64,000 nt of DNA from the NCBI RefSeq assembly GCF_022539505.1, contig NC_061512.1, forward strand, positions 250,682,510 to 250,746,509, written 5' to 3'. Source of the DNA: Lolium rigidum. Lineage: Eukaryota; Streptophyta; Magnoliopsida; Poales; Poaceae. A program made the position numbers and the translations under genes. Below the pieces are notes generated by a model, which saw only the letters and a program-made list of their open reading frames with translations, was not told the origin of the DNA and did not search any database. Below are positions 12,493 through 24,923 of the stretch, piece by piece. Each line of letters starts with the position of its first letter. Positions within the stretch are counted from its first letter, which is position 1.

Positions 12493-15400
12493 CAGACCTG
12501 TTGGTGTAAAAACTCGATTGATTATTATAGTGCATTAGAACAAAGTTTCCTATGGATTCAAGGGTAGGAAATCCAAGTTAACTCATTTACGTGTTAAACT
12601 TGTCTAAATCTTGGTGAAACCTAGGATTTGACAAAGATTCAAATGGGCAGAAAAATAAAAACACAAAAAAAATGAAAAACCAAATCACATAGTCTTCTTA
12701 TGTCATATAGTAAGCATTAAAGTTGATAAACAAGGTCTAGACATATCAAACCATACAAATCATGTATCTACCCCTAACCCCTAAACTCCGTCTTATGAAG
12801 TCAAGCATGAAGATAAGTGGCTTTGGGTTTCAAACATGGAAATTTCAAAATCCTCCCAAAAGCCCCTTTTCAAATATTTCAAACTTATTCAAATTTGGTT
12901 CAAATTTGAAAGACATACAAGTTATAGCACACATAGTGCATACATTTTCACACAAACTGCACTACATGCTAACCCTATAGCTTGAGGCCATTTGGATGAG
13001 GTCGAAAAAATTCTTGGATTAGAATCGTGTTGTTCGAACCCCGTAGTTGGATTTTTTGAACCCTTGATCTGTAGAACTGGGCAAAACCCGAGTTTAGAGT
13101 GACTAAGAAGGATACATGCTTCCCTTTTCATTTTCATGTTTTAAACTTGTTTAAATTATCCTGGTCAAACCTAGGATTAGACAAGATTCAAATGGGCATC
13201 AAAATTGAAAAAAAATCAGCAAAAAGAAAAACCAAAGCAAATAGTTTTCTTATGTCATATAGTAAGCATTAAAGTTGATAAACAAGGTCTAGACATATTC
13301 AAACCAGACAAATCATGTAGCTATACCCCTAACCCCTAAACTCTGTCTTATGACGAAGTCAAGCATGTGAAGAGAAGTGGTCAAACATGGAAATTTCAAA
13401 AACCTCCCAAAAGCTTCATTTTAGAGTGACTAAGAAGGATCCATGCTTCCCTTTTCATTTTCATGTTTTAAACTTGTTTAAATTATCTTGGTCGTCAAAC
13501 CTAGGATTTGACAAGATTCAAATGGGCATCAAAATTGAAAAAAATCAGAAAAAAGAAAAACCAAAGCAAATAGTTTTCTTATGTCATATAGTAAGCATTG
13601 AAGTTGATAAACAAGGTCCATACATATTCAAACCACACAAATCATGTATCTATACCCCCTAACCCCTAAATTAATTAACTATGTCTTAATTATGAAGTCA
13701 AGCATGTGAAGAGAAGTGGTTTTGGGTTTCAAACATGGAAATTTCAAAAACCTCCCAAAAGCGCGCTTCATTTTAGAGTGACTAAGAAGGATCCATGCTT
13801 ACATTTGCATTTTCATATTATAAACTTGTTTAAATCATTATCAAACCTAGGATTTGACCAAGATACAAATGGGTGGGCACAAAATTCAAAAAAATCAGAA
13901 AAATGAAAAACAAAAGCACATAGTCTTCTTATATATGTCATATCGTAAGCATTCGAGTTGATAAACGAGGTCTAGGCATATTCAAACCAGACAAATCATG
14001 TATCTACCCCCCGTCGATCTTATGAAGTCTAGCATGCATGAAGAGATCGAAGTCGTTTTGGGTTTCAAACATGGAAATTTCAAGAACATCCCAAAAGCTT
14101 CATTTTAGAGTGACTAAGAAGGATCCATGCTTCCCTTTTCATTTTCATGTTTTAAACTTGTTTAAATTATCTTGGTCGTCAAACCTAGGATTTGACAAGA
14201 TTCAAATGGGCATCATCAAAATTGAAAAAAAAACAGAAAAAATAAAAACCAAAGCAAATAGTTTTCGTATGTCATATAGTAAGCATTGAAGTTGATAAAC
14301 AAGGTCCATACATATTCAAACCACACAAATCATGTATCTATACCCCCTAACCCCTAAATTAATTAACTATGTCTTATGAAGTCAAGCATGTGAAGAGAAG
14401 TGGTTTTGGGTTTCAAACATGGAAATTTCAAAAACCTCCCAAAAGCTTCATTTTAGAGTGACTAAGAAGGATCCATGCTTACATTTGCATTTTCATATTT
14501 TAAACTTGTTTAAATCATTATCAAACCTAGGATTTGACCAAGATACAAATGGGTGGGCACAAAATTCAAAAAAACCAGAAAAATGAAAAACAAAAGCACA
14601 TAGTCTTCTTATATATGTCATATCGTAAGCATTCGAGTTGATAAACGAGGTCTAGGTATATCCAAACCAGACAAATCATGTATCTACCCCACGTCGATCT
14701 TATGAAGTCTAGCATGAAGAGAAGTCGTTTTGGGTTTCAAACATGGAAATTTCAAGAACATCCCAAAAGCTTCATTTTAGAGTGACTAAGAAGGATACAT
14801 GCTTAACTTTTAATTTCCATGTTTTAAACTTGTTTAAATCTTGGTTGAACCTAGGATTTGACCAAGATTCAAATATATGGGCATAAAATTCGAAGAAAAA
14901 AACAGAAAAATGAAAAACCAAAGCACATAGTCTTCTTATGTCTATAGTTAGCATTAAAGTTGATAAACAGGTCTAGACATATTCAAACTAGAAAATCATG
15001 TATATATCTACACCCCTAACCCTAAACTCTGTCTTATGAAGTCAAGCATGCATGAAGAGAAGTGATTTTTTTGTTTCAAACATGGAAATTTCAAAAACCC
15101 TCCCAAGAGCTACATTTTGGGGTGACTAAGAAGGATAGATGCTTATTTTTTCATATTCATGATTTAAACTTGTTTAAACCATGGTCAAACCTAGGATTTG
15201 ACCAAGATTCAAATGGGCATCAAAATTGAAAAAAAAATCAGCAAAAAGAAAAACCAAAGCAAATAGTTTTCTTATGTTATATAGTAAGCATTAAAGTTGA
15301 TAAACGAGGTCTAGGTATATCCAAACCAGACAAATCATGTATCTATACCCCCTAACCCCTAAACTCCGTCTTATGAAGTCAAGCATGAAGAGAAGTGGTT

Positions 15401-16105
15401 TTGGGTTTCAAACATGGAAATTTCAAAAACCTCCCAAAAGCCCCTTTTCAAATATTTCAAACTTATTCAAATTTGGTTCAAATTTGAAAGACATACAAGT
15501 TATAGCACACATATTGCATACATTTTCACACAAACTGCACTAGATGCTAACCCTATAATTTGAGGCCATTTGGATGAGGTCGAAAAAATTCTTGGATTAG
15601 AATCGTGTTGTTCGAACCCCGTAGTTGGATTTTTTTGAACCCTTGATCTCGTAGAACTGGGCAAAACCCGAGTTTAACCTATTTAATTATAGATTCGTAT
15701 ATCGATTTTTCTACTACCTTTTTATTATTACTATGCAGCACATGGGTGTTTGCCCGTCGAGTGAAACTCGGAGGAAGAGGGATCACTCGGAAGGAGAGAA
15801 GAAGGGAGAGCATTATGGTGTCTCCCCTTTTCGGGTGATGATGTTGACTTTTGTGCAGGGTTTGTCAGTGAGCAGGAGGTGCGAGCGAGCGAGCGAGCGA
15901 GTCGAGCGAGGCCGAGAATGAGGGAGATTTGTTTTTTTTGTGAGAGGGACAACCGAAGGATCCAGAAGGACCCACAGACTTCCAATACGCATCCTGATGC
16001 GTCTTCTCTTGACAAAGAAGATGGCTGGGAGTTTGCGTACCTATTGCACGTGACTTGTGCTCACCGAAGTGTGGGACCTCAAGCGTGGGCACCACACGTA
16101 AGTGA
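12493..16105. repeat. Array unit 2 (3613 bp), with two extra subrepeats
   Basis: Seven S subrepeats follow the first B block, starting near 13096, 13431, 13774, 14105, 14455, 14780 and 15116; the standard unit has five. The excess over a standard unit is about 678 bp, or two subrepeats, as expected from unequal exchange between S copies. Confidence 0.85.
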
Positions 16106-19040
16106 CAGACCTGTTGGTGTAAAAACTCGATTGATTATTATAGTGCATTAGAACAAAGTTTCCTATGGATTCAAGGGTAGGAAATCCAAGTTAACTCATT
16201 TACGTGTTAAACTTGTCTAAATCTTGGTGAAACCTAGGATTTGACAAAGATTCAAATGGGCAGAAAAATAAAAACACGGAAAAATGAAAAACCAAATCAC
16301 ATAGTCTTCTTATGTCATATAGTAAGCATTAAAGTTGATAAACAAGGTCTAGACATATCAAACCATACAAATCATGTATCTACCCCCTAACCCCTAAACT
16401 CCGTCTTATGAAGTCAAGCATGAAGATAAGTGGCTTTGGGTTTCAAACATGGAAATTTCAAAATCCTCCCAAAAGCCCCTTTTCAAATATTTCAAACTTA
16501 TTCAAATTTGGTTCAAATTTGAAAGACATACAAGTTATAGCACACATAGTGCATACATTTTCACACAAACTGCACTACATGCTAACCCTATAGCTTGAGG
16601 CCATTTGGATGAGGTCGAAAAAATTCTTGGATTAGAATCGTGTTGTTCGAACCCCGTAGTTGGATTTTTTTGAACCCTTGATCCGTAGAACTGGGCAAAA
16701 CCCGAGTTTAGAGTGACTAAGAAGGATACATGCTTCCCTTTTCATTTTCATGTTTTAAACTTGTTTAAATTATCTTGGTCAAACCTAGGATTAGACAAGA
16801 TTCAAATGGGCATCAAAATTGAAAAAAAAATCAGCAAAAAGAAAAACCAAAGCAAATAGTTTTCTTATGTCATATAGTAAGCATTAAAGTTGATAAACAA
16901 GGTCTAGACATATTCAAACCAGACAAATCATGTAGCTATACCCCTAACCCCTAAACTCTGTCTTATGAAGTCAAGCATGTGAAGAGAAGTGGTTTTGGGT
17001 TTCAAACATGGAAATTTCAAAAACCTCCCAAAAGCTTCATTTTAGAGTGACTAAGAAGGATCCATGCTTCCCTTTTCATTTTCATGTTTTAAACTTGTTT
17101 AAATTATCTTGGTCGTCAAACCTAGGATTTGACAAGATTCAAATGGGCATCAAAATTGAAAAAAAAATCAGAAAAAAGAAAAACCAAAGCAAATAGTTTT
17201 CTTATGTCATATAGTAAGCATTGAAGTTGATAAACAAGGTCCATACATATTCAAACCACACAAATCATGTATCTATACCCCCTAACCCCTAAATTAATTA
17301 ACTATGTCTTATGAAGTCAAGCATGTGAAGAGAAGTGGTTTTGGGTTTCAAACATGGAAATTTCAAAAACCTCCCAAAAGCTTCATTTTAGAGTGACTAA
17401 GAAGGATCCATGCTTACATTTGCATTTTCATATTTTAAACTTGTTTAAATCATTATCAAACCTAGGATTTGACCAAGATACAAATGGGTGGGCACAAAAT
17501 TCAAAAAAATCAGAAAAATGAAAAACAAAAGCACATAGTCTTCTTATATATGTCATATCGTAAGCATTCGAGTTGATAAACGAGGTCTAGGTATATCCAA
17601 ACCAGACAAATCATGTATCTACCCCACGTCGATCTTATGAAGTCTAGCATGAAGAGAAGTCGTTTTGGGTTTCAAACATGGAAATTTCAAGAACATCCCA
17701 AAAGCTTCATTTTAGAGTGACTAAGAAGGATACATGCTTAACTTTTAATTTCCATGTTTTAAACTTGTTTAAATCTTGGTTGAACCTAGGATTTGACCAA
17801 GATTCAAATATATGGGCATAAAATTCGAAGAAAAAAACAGAAAAATGAAAAACCAAAGCACATAGTCTTCTTATGTCTATAGTTAGCATTAAAGTTGATA
17901 AACAGGTCTAGACATATTCAAACTAGAAAATCATGTATATATCTACACCCCTAACCCTAAACTCTGTCTTATGAAGTCAAGCATGCATGAAGAGAAGTGA
18001 TTTTTTTGTTTCAAACATGGAAATTTCAAAAACCCTCCCAAGAGCTACATTTTGGGGTGACTAAGAAGGATAGATGCTTATTTTTTCATATTCATGATTT
18101 AAACTTGTTTAAACCATGGTCAAACCTAGGATTTGACCAAGATTCAAATGGGCATCAAAATTGAAAAAAAAATCAGCAAAAAGAAAAACCAAAGCAAATA
18201 GTTTTCTTATGTTATATAGTAAGCATTAAAGTTGATAAACGAGGTCTAGGTATATCCAAACCAGACAAATCATGTATCTATACCCCCTAACCCCTAAACT
18301 CCGTCTTATGAAGTCAAGCATGAAGAGAAGTGGTTTTGGGTTTCAAACATGGAAATTTCAAAAACCTCCCAAAAGCCCCTTTTCAAATATTTCAAACTTA
18401 TTCAAATTTGGTTCAAATTTGAAAGACATACAAGTTATAGCACACATATTGCATACATTTTCACACAAACTGCACTAGATGCTAACCCTATAATTTGAGG
18501 CCATTTGGATGAGGTCGAAAAAATTCTTGGATTAGAATCGTGTTGTTCGAACCCCGTAGTTGGATTTTTTTGAACCCTTGATCTCGTAGAACTGGGCAAA
18601 ACCCGAGTTTAACCTATTTAATTATAGATTCGTATATCGATTTTTCTACTACCTTTTTATTATTACTATGCAGCACATGGGTGTTTGCCCGTCGAGTGAA
18701 ACTCGGAGGAAGAGGGATCACTCGGAAGGAGAGAAGAAGGGAGAGCATTATGGTGTCTCCCCTTTTCGGGTGATGATGTTGACTTTTGTGCAGGGTTTGT
18801 CAGTGAGGAGGAGGTGCGAGCGAGCGAGCGAGCGAGTCGAGCGAGGCCGAGAATGAGGGAGATTTGTTTTTTTTGTGAGAGGGACAACCGAAGGATCCGG
18901 AAGGACCCACAGACTTCCAATACGCATCTCGATGCGTCTTCTCTTGACAAAGAAGATGGCTGGGAGTTTGCGTACCTATTGCACGTGACTTGTGCTCACC
19001 GAAGTGTGGGACCTCAAGCGTGGGCACCACACGTAAGTGA
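16106..19040. repeat. Array unit 3 (2935 bp), reference layout
   Basis: Sub-structure: truncated S0 16106-16476; B1 16477-16710; S1 16711-17043; S2 17044-17389; S3 17390-17713; S4 17714-18053; S5 18054-18376; B2 18377-18610; C 18611-19040. B1 ends in a chimeric junction, with CCCGAGTTTA running directly into GAGTGACTAAG of S1. B2 continues intact into C. Confidence 0.9.
18611..19040. repeat. C block of the array (representative copy)
   Basis: A 430 bp GC-richer block present once per unit (also at about 12057-12492, 15675-16105, 21546-21977, 24483-24923, 27425-27857 and 30353-30779). It holds a variable (GCGA)n tract, a CACGTG hexamer at 18982-18987 and a T-run of 8-9. Frames of 60-180 codons on both strands vary between copies because the T-run and GCGA tract change length. 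Confidence 0.8.
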
Positions 19041-21977
19041 CAGACCTGTTGGTGTAAAAACTCGATTGATTATTATAGTGCATTAGAACAAAGTTTCCTA
19101 TGGATTCAAGGGTAGGAAATCCAAGTTAACTCATTTACGTGTTAAACTTGTCTAAATCTTGGTGAAACCTAGGATTTGACAAAGATTCAAATGGGCAGAA
19201 AAATAAAAACACAGAAAAATGAAAAACCAAATCACATAGTCTTCTTATGTCATATAGTAAGCATTAAAGTTGATAAACAAGGTCTAGACATATCAAACCA
19301 TACAAATCATGTATCTACCCCTAACCCCTAAACTCCGTCTTATGAAGTCAAGCATGAAGATAAGTGGCTTTGGGTTTCAAACATGGAAATTTCAAAATCC
19401 TCCCAAAAGCCCCTTTTCAAATATTTCAAACTTATTCAAATTTGGTTCAAATTTGAAAGACATACAAGTTATAGCACACATAGTGCATACATTTTCACAC
19501 AAACTGCACTACATGCTAACCCTATAGCTTGAGGCCATTTGGATGAGGTCGAAAAAATTCTTGGATTAGAATCGTGTTGTTCGAACCCCGTAGTTGGATT
19601 TTTTTGAACCCTTGATCCGTAGAACTGGGCAAAACCCGAGTTTAGAGTGACTAAGAAGGATACATGCTTCCCTTTTCATTTTCATGTTTTAAACTTGTTT
19701 AAATTATCTTGGTCAAACCTAGGATTAGACAAGATTCAAATGGGCATCAAAATTGAAAAAAAAATCAGCAAAAAGAAAAACCAAAGCAAATAGTTTTCTT
19801 ATGTCATATAGTAAGCATTAAAGTTGATAAACAAGGTCTAGACATATTCAAACCAGACAAATCATGTAGCTATACCCCCTAACCCCTAAACTCTGTCTTA
19901 TGAAGTCAAGCATGTGAAGAGAAGTGGTTTTGGGTTTCAAACATGGAAATTTCAAAAACCTCCCAAAAGCTTCATTTTAGAGTGACTAAGAAGGATCCAT
20001 GCTTCCCTTTTCATTTTCATGTTTTAAACTTGTTTAAATTATCTTGGTCGTCAAACCTAGGATTTGACAAGATTCAAATGGGCATCAAAATTGAAAAAAA
20101 AATCAGAAAAAAGAAAAACCAAAGCAAATAGTTTTCTTATGTCATATAGTAAGCATTGAAGTTGATAAACAAGGTCCATACATATTCAAACCACACAAAT
20201 CATGTATCTATACCCCCTAACCCCTAAATTAATTAACTATGTCTTATGAAGTCAAGCATGTGAAGAGAAGTGGTTTTGGGTTTCAAACATGGAAATTTCA
20301 AAAACCTCCCAAAAGCTTCATTTTAGAGTGACTAAGAAGGATCCATGCTTACATTTGCATTTTCATATTTTAAACTTGTTTAAATCATTATCAAACCTAG
20401 GATTTGACCAAGATACAAATGGGTGGGCACAAAATTCAAAAAAACCAGAAAAATGAAAAACAAAAGCACATAGTCTTCTTATATATGTCATATCGTAAGC
20501 ATTCGAGTTGATAAACGAGGTCTAGGTATATCCAAACCGGACAAATCATGTATCTACCCCACGTCGATCTTATGAAGTCTAGCATGAAGAGAAGTCGTTT
20601 TGGGTTTCAAACATGGAAATTTCAAGAACATCCCAAAAGCTTCATTTTAGAGTGACTAAGAAGGATACATGCTTAACTTTTAATTTCCATGTTTTAAACT
20701 TGTTTAAATCTTGGTTGAACCTAGGATTTGACCAAGATTCAAATATATGGGCATAAAATTCGAAGAAAAAAACAGAAAAATGAAAAACCAAAGCACATAG
20801 TCTTCTTATGTCTATAGTTAGCATTAAAGTTGATAAACAGGTCTAGACATATTCAAACTAGAAAATCATGTATATATCTACACCCCTAACCCTAAACTCT
20901 GTCTTATGAAGTCAAGCATGCATGAAGAGAAGTGATTTTTTTGTTTCAAACATGGAAATTTCAAAAACCCTCCCAAGAGCTACATTTTGGGGTGACTAAG
21001 AAGGATAGATGCTTATTTTTTCATATTCATGATTTAAACTTGTTTAAACCATGGTCAAACCTAGGATTTGACCAAGATTCAAATGGGCATCAAAATTGAA
21101 AAAAAAATCAGCAAAAAGAAAAACCAAAGCAAATAGTTTTCTTATGTTATATAGTAAGCATTAAAGTTGATAAACGAGGTCTAGGTATATCCAAACCGGA
21201 CAAATCATGTATCTATACCCCCTAACCCCTAAACTCCGTCTTATGAAGTCAAGCATGAAGAGAAGTGGTTTTGGGTTTCAAACATGGAAATTTCAAAAAC
21301 CTCCCAAAAGCCCCTTTTCAAATATTTCAAACTTATTCAAATTTGGTTCAAATTTGAAAGACATACAAGTTATAGCACACATATTGCATACATTTTCACA
21401 CAAACTGCACTAGATGCTAACCCTATAATTTGAGGCCATTTGGATGAGGTCGAAAAAATTCTTGGATTAGAATCGTGTTGTTCGAACCCCGTAGTTGGAT
21501 TTTTTTGAACCCTTGATCTCGTAGAACTGGGCAAAACCCGAGTTTAACCTATTTAATTATAGATTCGTATATCGATTTTTCTACTACCTTTTTATTATTA
21601 CTATGCAGCACATGGGTGTTTGCCCGTCGAGTGAAACTCGGAGGAAGAGGGATCACTCGGAAGGAGAGAAGAAGGGAGAGCATTATGGTGTCTCCCCTTT
21701 TTCGGGTGATGATGTTGACTTTTGTGCAGGGTTTGTCAGTGAGCAGGAGGTGCGAGCGAGCGAGCGAGCGAGTCGAGCGAGGCCGAGAATGAGGGAGATT
21801 TGTTTTTTTTTGTGAGAGGGACAACCGAAGGATCCAGAAGGACCCACAGACTTCCAATACGCATCCCGATGCGTCTTCTCTTGACAAAGAAGATGGCTGG
21901 GAGTTTGCGTACCTATTGCACGTGACTTGTGCTCACTGAAGTGTGGGACCTCAAGCGTGGGCACCACACGTAAGTGA
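19041..21977. repeat. Array unit 4 (2937 bp)
   Basis: Same S0-B-S1..S5-B-C layout as the unit before it, with a few substitutions (for example GACAAATC preceded by CCG in place of CCA near 20537) and changes in homopolymer length. Confidence 0.9.
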
Positions 21978-24923
21978 CAGACCTGTTGGTGTAAAAACTC
22001 GATTGATTATTATAGTGCATTAGAACAAAGTTTCCTATGGATTCAAGGGTAGGAAATCCAAGTTAACTCATTTACGTGTTAAACTTGTCTAAATCTTGGT
22101 GAAACCTAGGATTTGACAAAGATTCAAATGGGCAGAAAAATAAAAACACAGAAAAAATGAAAAACCAAATCACATAGTCTTCTTATGTCATATAGTAAGC
22201 ATTAAAGTTGATAAACAAGGTCTAGACATATCAAACCATACAAATCATGTATCTACCCCCTAACCCCTAAACTCCGTCTTATGAAGTCAAGCATGAAGAT
22301 AAGTGGCTTTGGGTTTCAAACATGGAAATTTCAAAATCCTCCCAAAAGCCCCTTTTCAAATATTTCAAACTTATTCAAATTTGGTTCAAATTTGAAAGAC
22401 ATACAAGTTATAGCACACATAGTGCATACATTTTCACACAAACTGCACTACATGCTAACCCTATAGCTTGAGGCCATTTGGATGAGGTCGAAAAAATTCT
22501 TGGATTAGAATCGTGTTGTTCGAACCCCGTAGTTGGATTTTTTTGAACCCTTGATCTGTAGAACTAGGCAAAACCCGAGTTTAGAGTGACTAAGAAGGAT
22601 ACATGCTTCCCTTTTCATTTTCATGTTTTAAACTTGTTTAAATTATCTTAGTCAAACCTAGGATTAGACAAGATTCAAATGGGCATCAAAATTGAAAAAA
22701 AAATCAGCAAAAAGAAAAACCAAAGCAAATAGTTTTCTTATGTCATATAGTAAGCATTAAAGTTGATAAACAAGGTCTAGACATATTCAAACCAGACAAA
22801 TCATGTAGCTATACCCCCTAACCCCTAAACTCTGTCTTATGAAGTCAAGCATGTGAAGAGAAGTGGTTTTGGGTTTCAAACATGGAAATTTGAAAAACCT
22901 CCCAAAAGCTTCATTTTAGAGTGACTAAGAAGGATCCATGCTTCCCTTTTCATTTTCATGTTTTAAACTTGTTTAAATTATCTTGGTCGTCAAACCTAGG
23001 ATTTGACAAGATTCAAATGGGCATCAAAATTGAAAAAAAAATCTGAAAAAAGAAAAACCAAAGCAAATAGTTTTCTTATGTCATATAGTAAGCATTGAAG
23101 TTGATAAACAAGGTCCATACATATTCAAACCACACAAATCATGTATCTATACCCCCTAACCCCTAAATTAATTAACTATGTCTTATGAAGTCAAGCATGT
23201 GAAGAGAAGTGGTTTTGGGTTTCAAACATGGAAATTTCAAAAACCTCCCAAAAGCTTCATTTTAGAGTGACTAAGAAGGATCCATGCTTACATTTGCATT
23301 TTCATATTTTAAACTTGTTTAAATCATTATCAAACCTAGGATTTGACCAAGATACAAATGGGTGGGCACAAAATTCAAAAAAACCAGAAAAATGAAAAAC
23401 AAAAGCACATAGTCTTCTTATATATGTCATATCGTAAGCATTCGAGTTGATAAACGAGGTCTAGGTATATCCAAACCAGACAAATCATGTATCTACCCCA
23501 CGTCGATCTTATGAAGTCTAGCATGAAGAGAAGTCGTTTTGGGTTTCAAACATGGAAATTTCAAGAACATCCCAAAAGCTTCATTTTAGAGTGACTAAGA
23601 AGGATACATGCTTAACTTTTAATTTCCATGTTTTAAACTTGTTTAAATCTTGGTTGAACCTAGGATTTGACCAAGATTCAAATATATGGGCATAAAATTC
23701 AAAAAAAAAACAGAAAAATGAAAAACCAAAGCACATAGTCTTCTTATGTCTATAGTTAGCATTAAAGTTGATAAACAGGTCTAGACATATTCAAACTAGA
23801 AAATCATGTATATATCTACACCCCTAACCCTAAACTCTGTCTTATGAAGTCAAGCATGCATGAAGAGAAGTGATTTTTTTGTTTCAAACATGGAAATTTC
23901 AAAAACCCTCCCAAGAGCTACATTTTGGGGTGACTAAGAAGGATAGATGCTTATTTTTTCATATTCATGATTTAAACTTGTTTAAACCATGGTCAAACCT
24001 AGGATTTGACCAAGATTCAAATGGGCATCAAAATTGAAAAAAAAATCAGCAAAAAGAAAAACCAAAGCAAATAGTTTTCTTATGTTATATAGTAAGCATT
24101 AAAGTTGATAAACGAGGTCTAGGTATATCCAAACCAGACAAATCATGTATCTATACCCCCTAACCCCTAAACTCCGTCTTATGAAGTCAAGCATGAAGAG
24201 AAGTGGTTTTGGGTTTCAAACATGGAAATTTCAAAAACCTCCCAAAAGCCCCTTTTCAAATATTTCAAACTTATTCAAATTTGGTTCAAATTTGAAAGAC
24301 ATACAAGTTATAGCACACATATTGCATACATTTTCACACAAACTGCACTAGATGCTAACCCTATAATTTGAGGCCATTTGGATGAGGTCGAAAAAATTCT
24401 TGGATTAGAATCGTGTTGTTCGAACCCCGTAGTTGGATTTTTTTGAACCCTTGATCTCGTAGAACTGGGCAAAACCCGAGTTTAACCTATTTAATTATAG
24501 ATTCGTATATCGATTTTTCTACTACCTTTTTATTATTACTATGCAGCACATGGGTGTTTGCCCGTCGAGTGAAACTCGGAGGAAGAGGGATCACTCGGAA
24601 GGAGAGAAGAAGGGAGAGCATTATGGTGTCTCCCCTTTTTCGGGTGATGATGTTGACTTTTGTGCAGGGTTTGTCAGTGAGCAGGAGGTGCGAGCGAGCG
24701 AGCGAGCGAGCGAGCGAGTCGAGCGAGGCCGAGAATGAGGGAGATTTGTTTTTTTTTGTGAGAGGGACAACCGAAGGATCCAGAAGGACCCACAGACTTC
24801 CAATACGCATCCTGATGCGTCTTCTCTTGACAAAGAAGATGGCTGGGAGTTTGCGTACCTATTGCACGTGACTTGTGCTCACCGAAGTGTGGGACCTCAA
24901 GCGTGGGCACCACACGTAAGTGA
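21978..24923. repeat. Array unit 5 (2946 bp)
   Basis: Standard layout. The extra length comes mainly from a longer GCGA microsatellite in its C block (about 24690-24718) and from homopolymer runs. Confidence 0.9.

Noticed and set aside
11987..12538. A 183-codon frame in the array with a zinc-finger-like ICFFCERDN ... HVTCAH pattern, recalling an extended PHD finger
   Set aside because: The frame is not kept between units: the T-run is 8 or 9 bases long, the GCGA tract varies and one copy has a stop (CACTGAAG). The spacing of cysteines and histidines does not fit a PHD domain.
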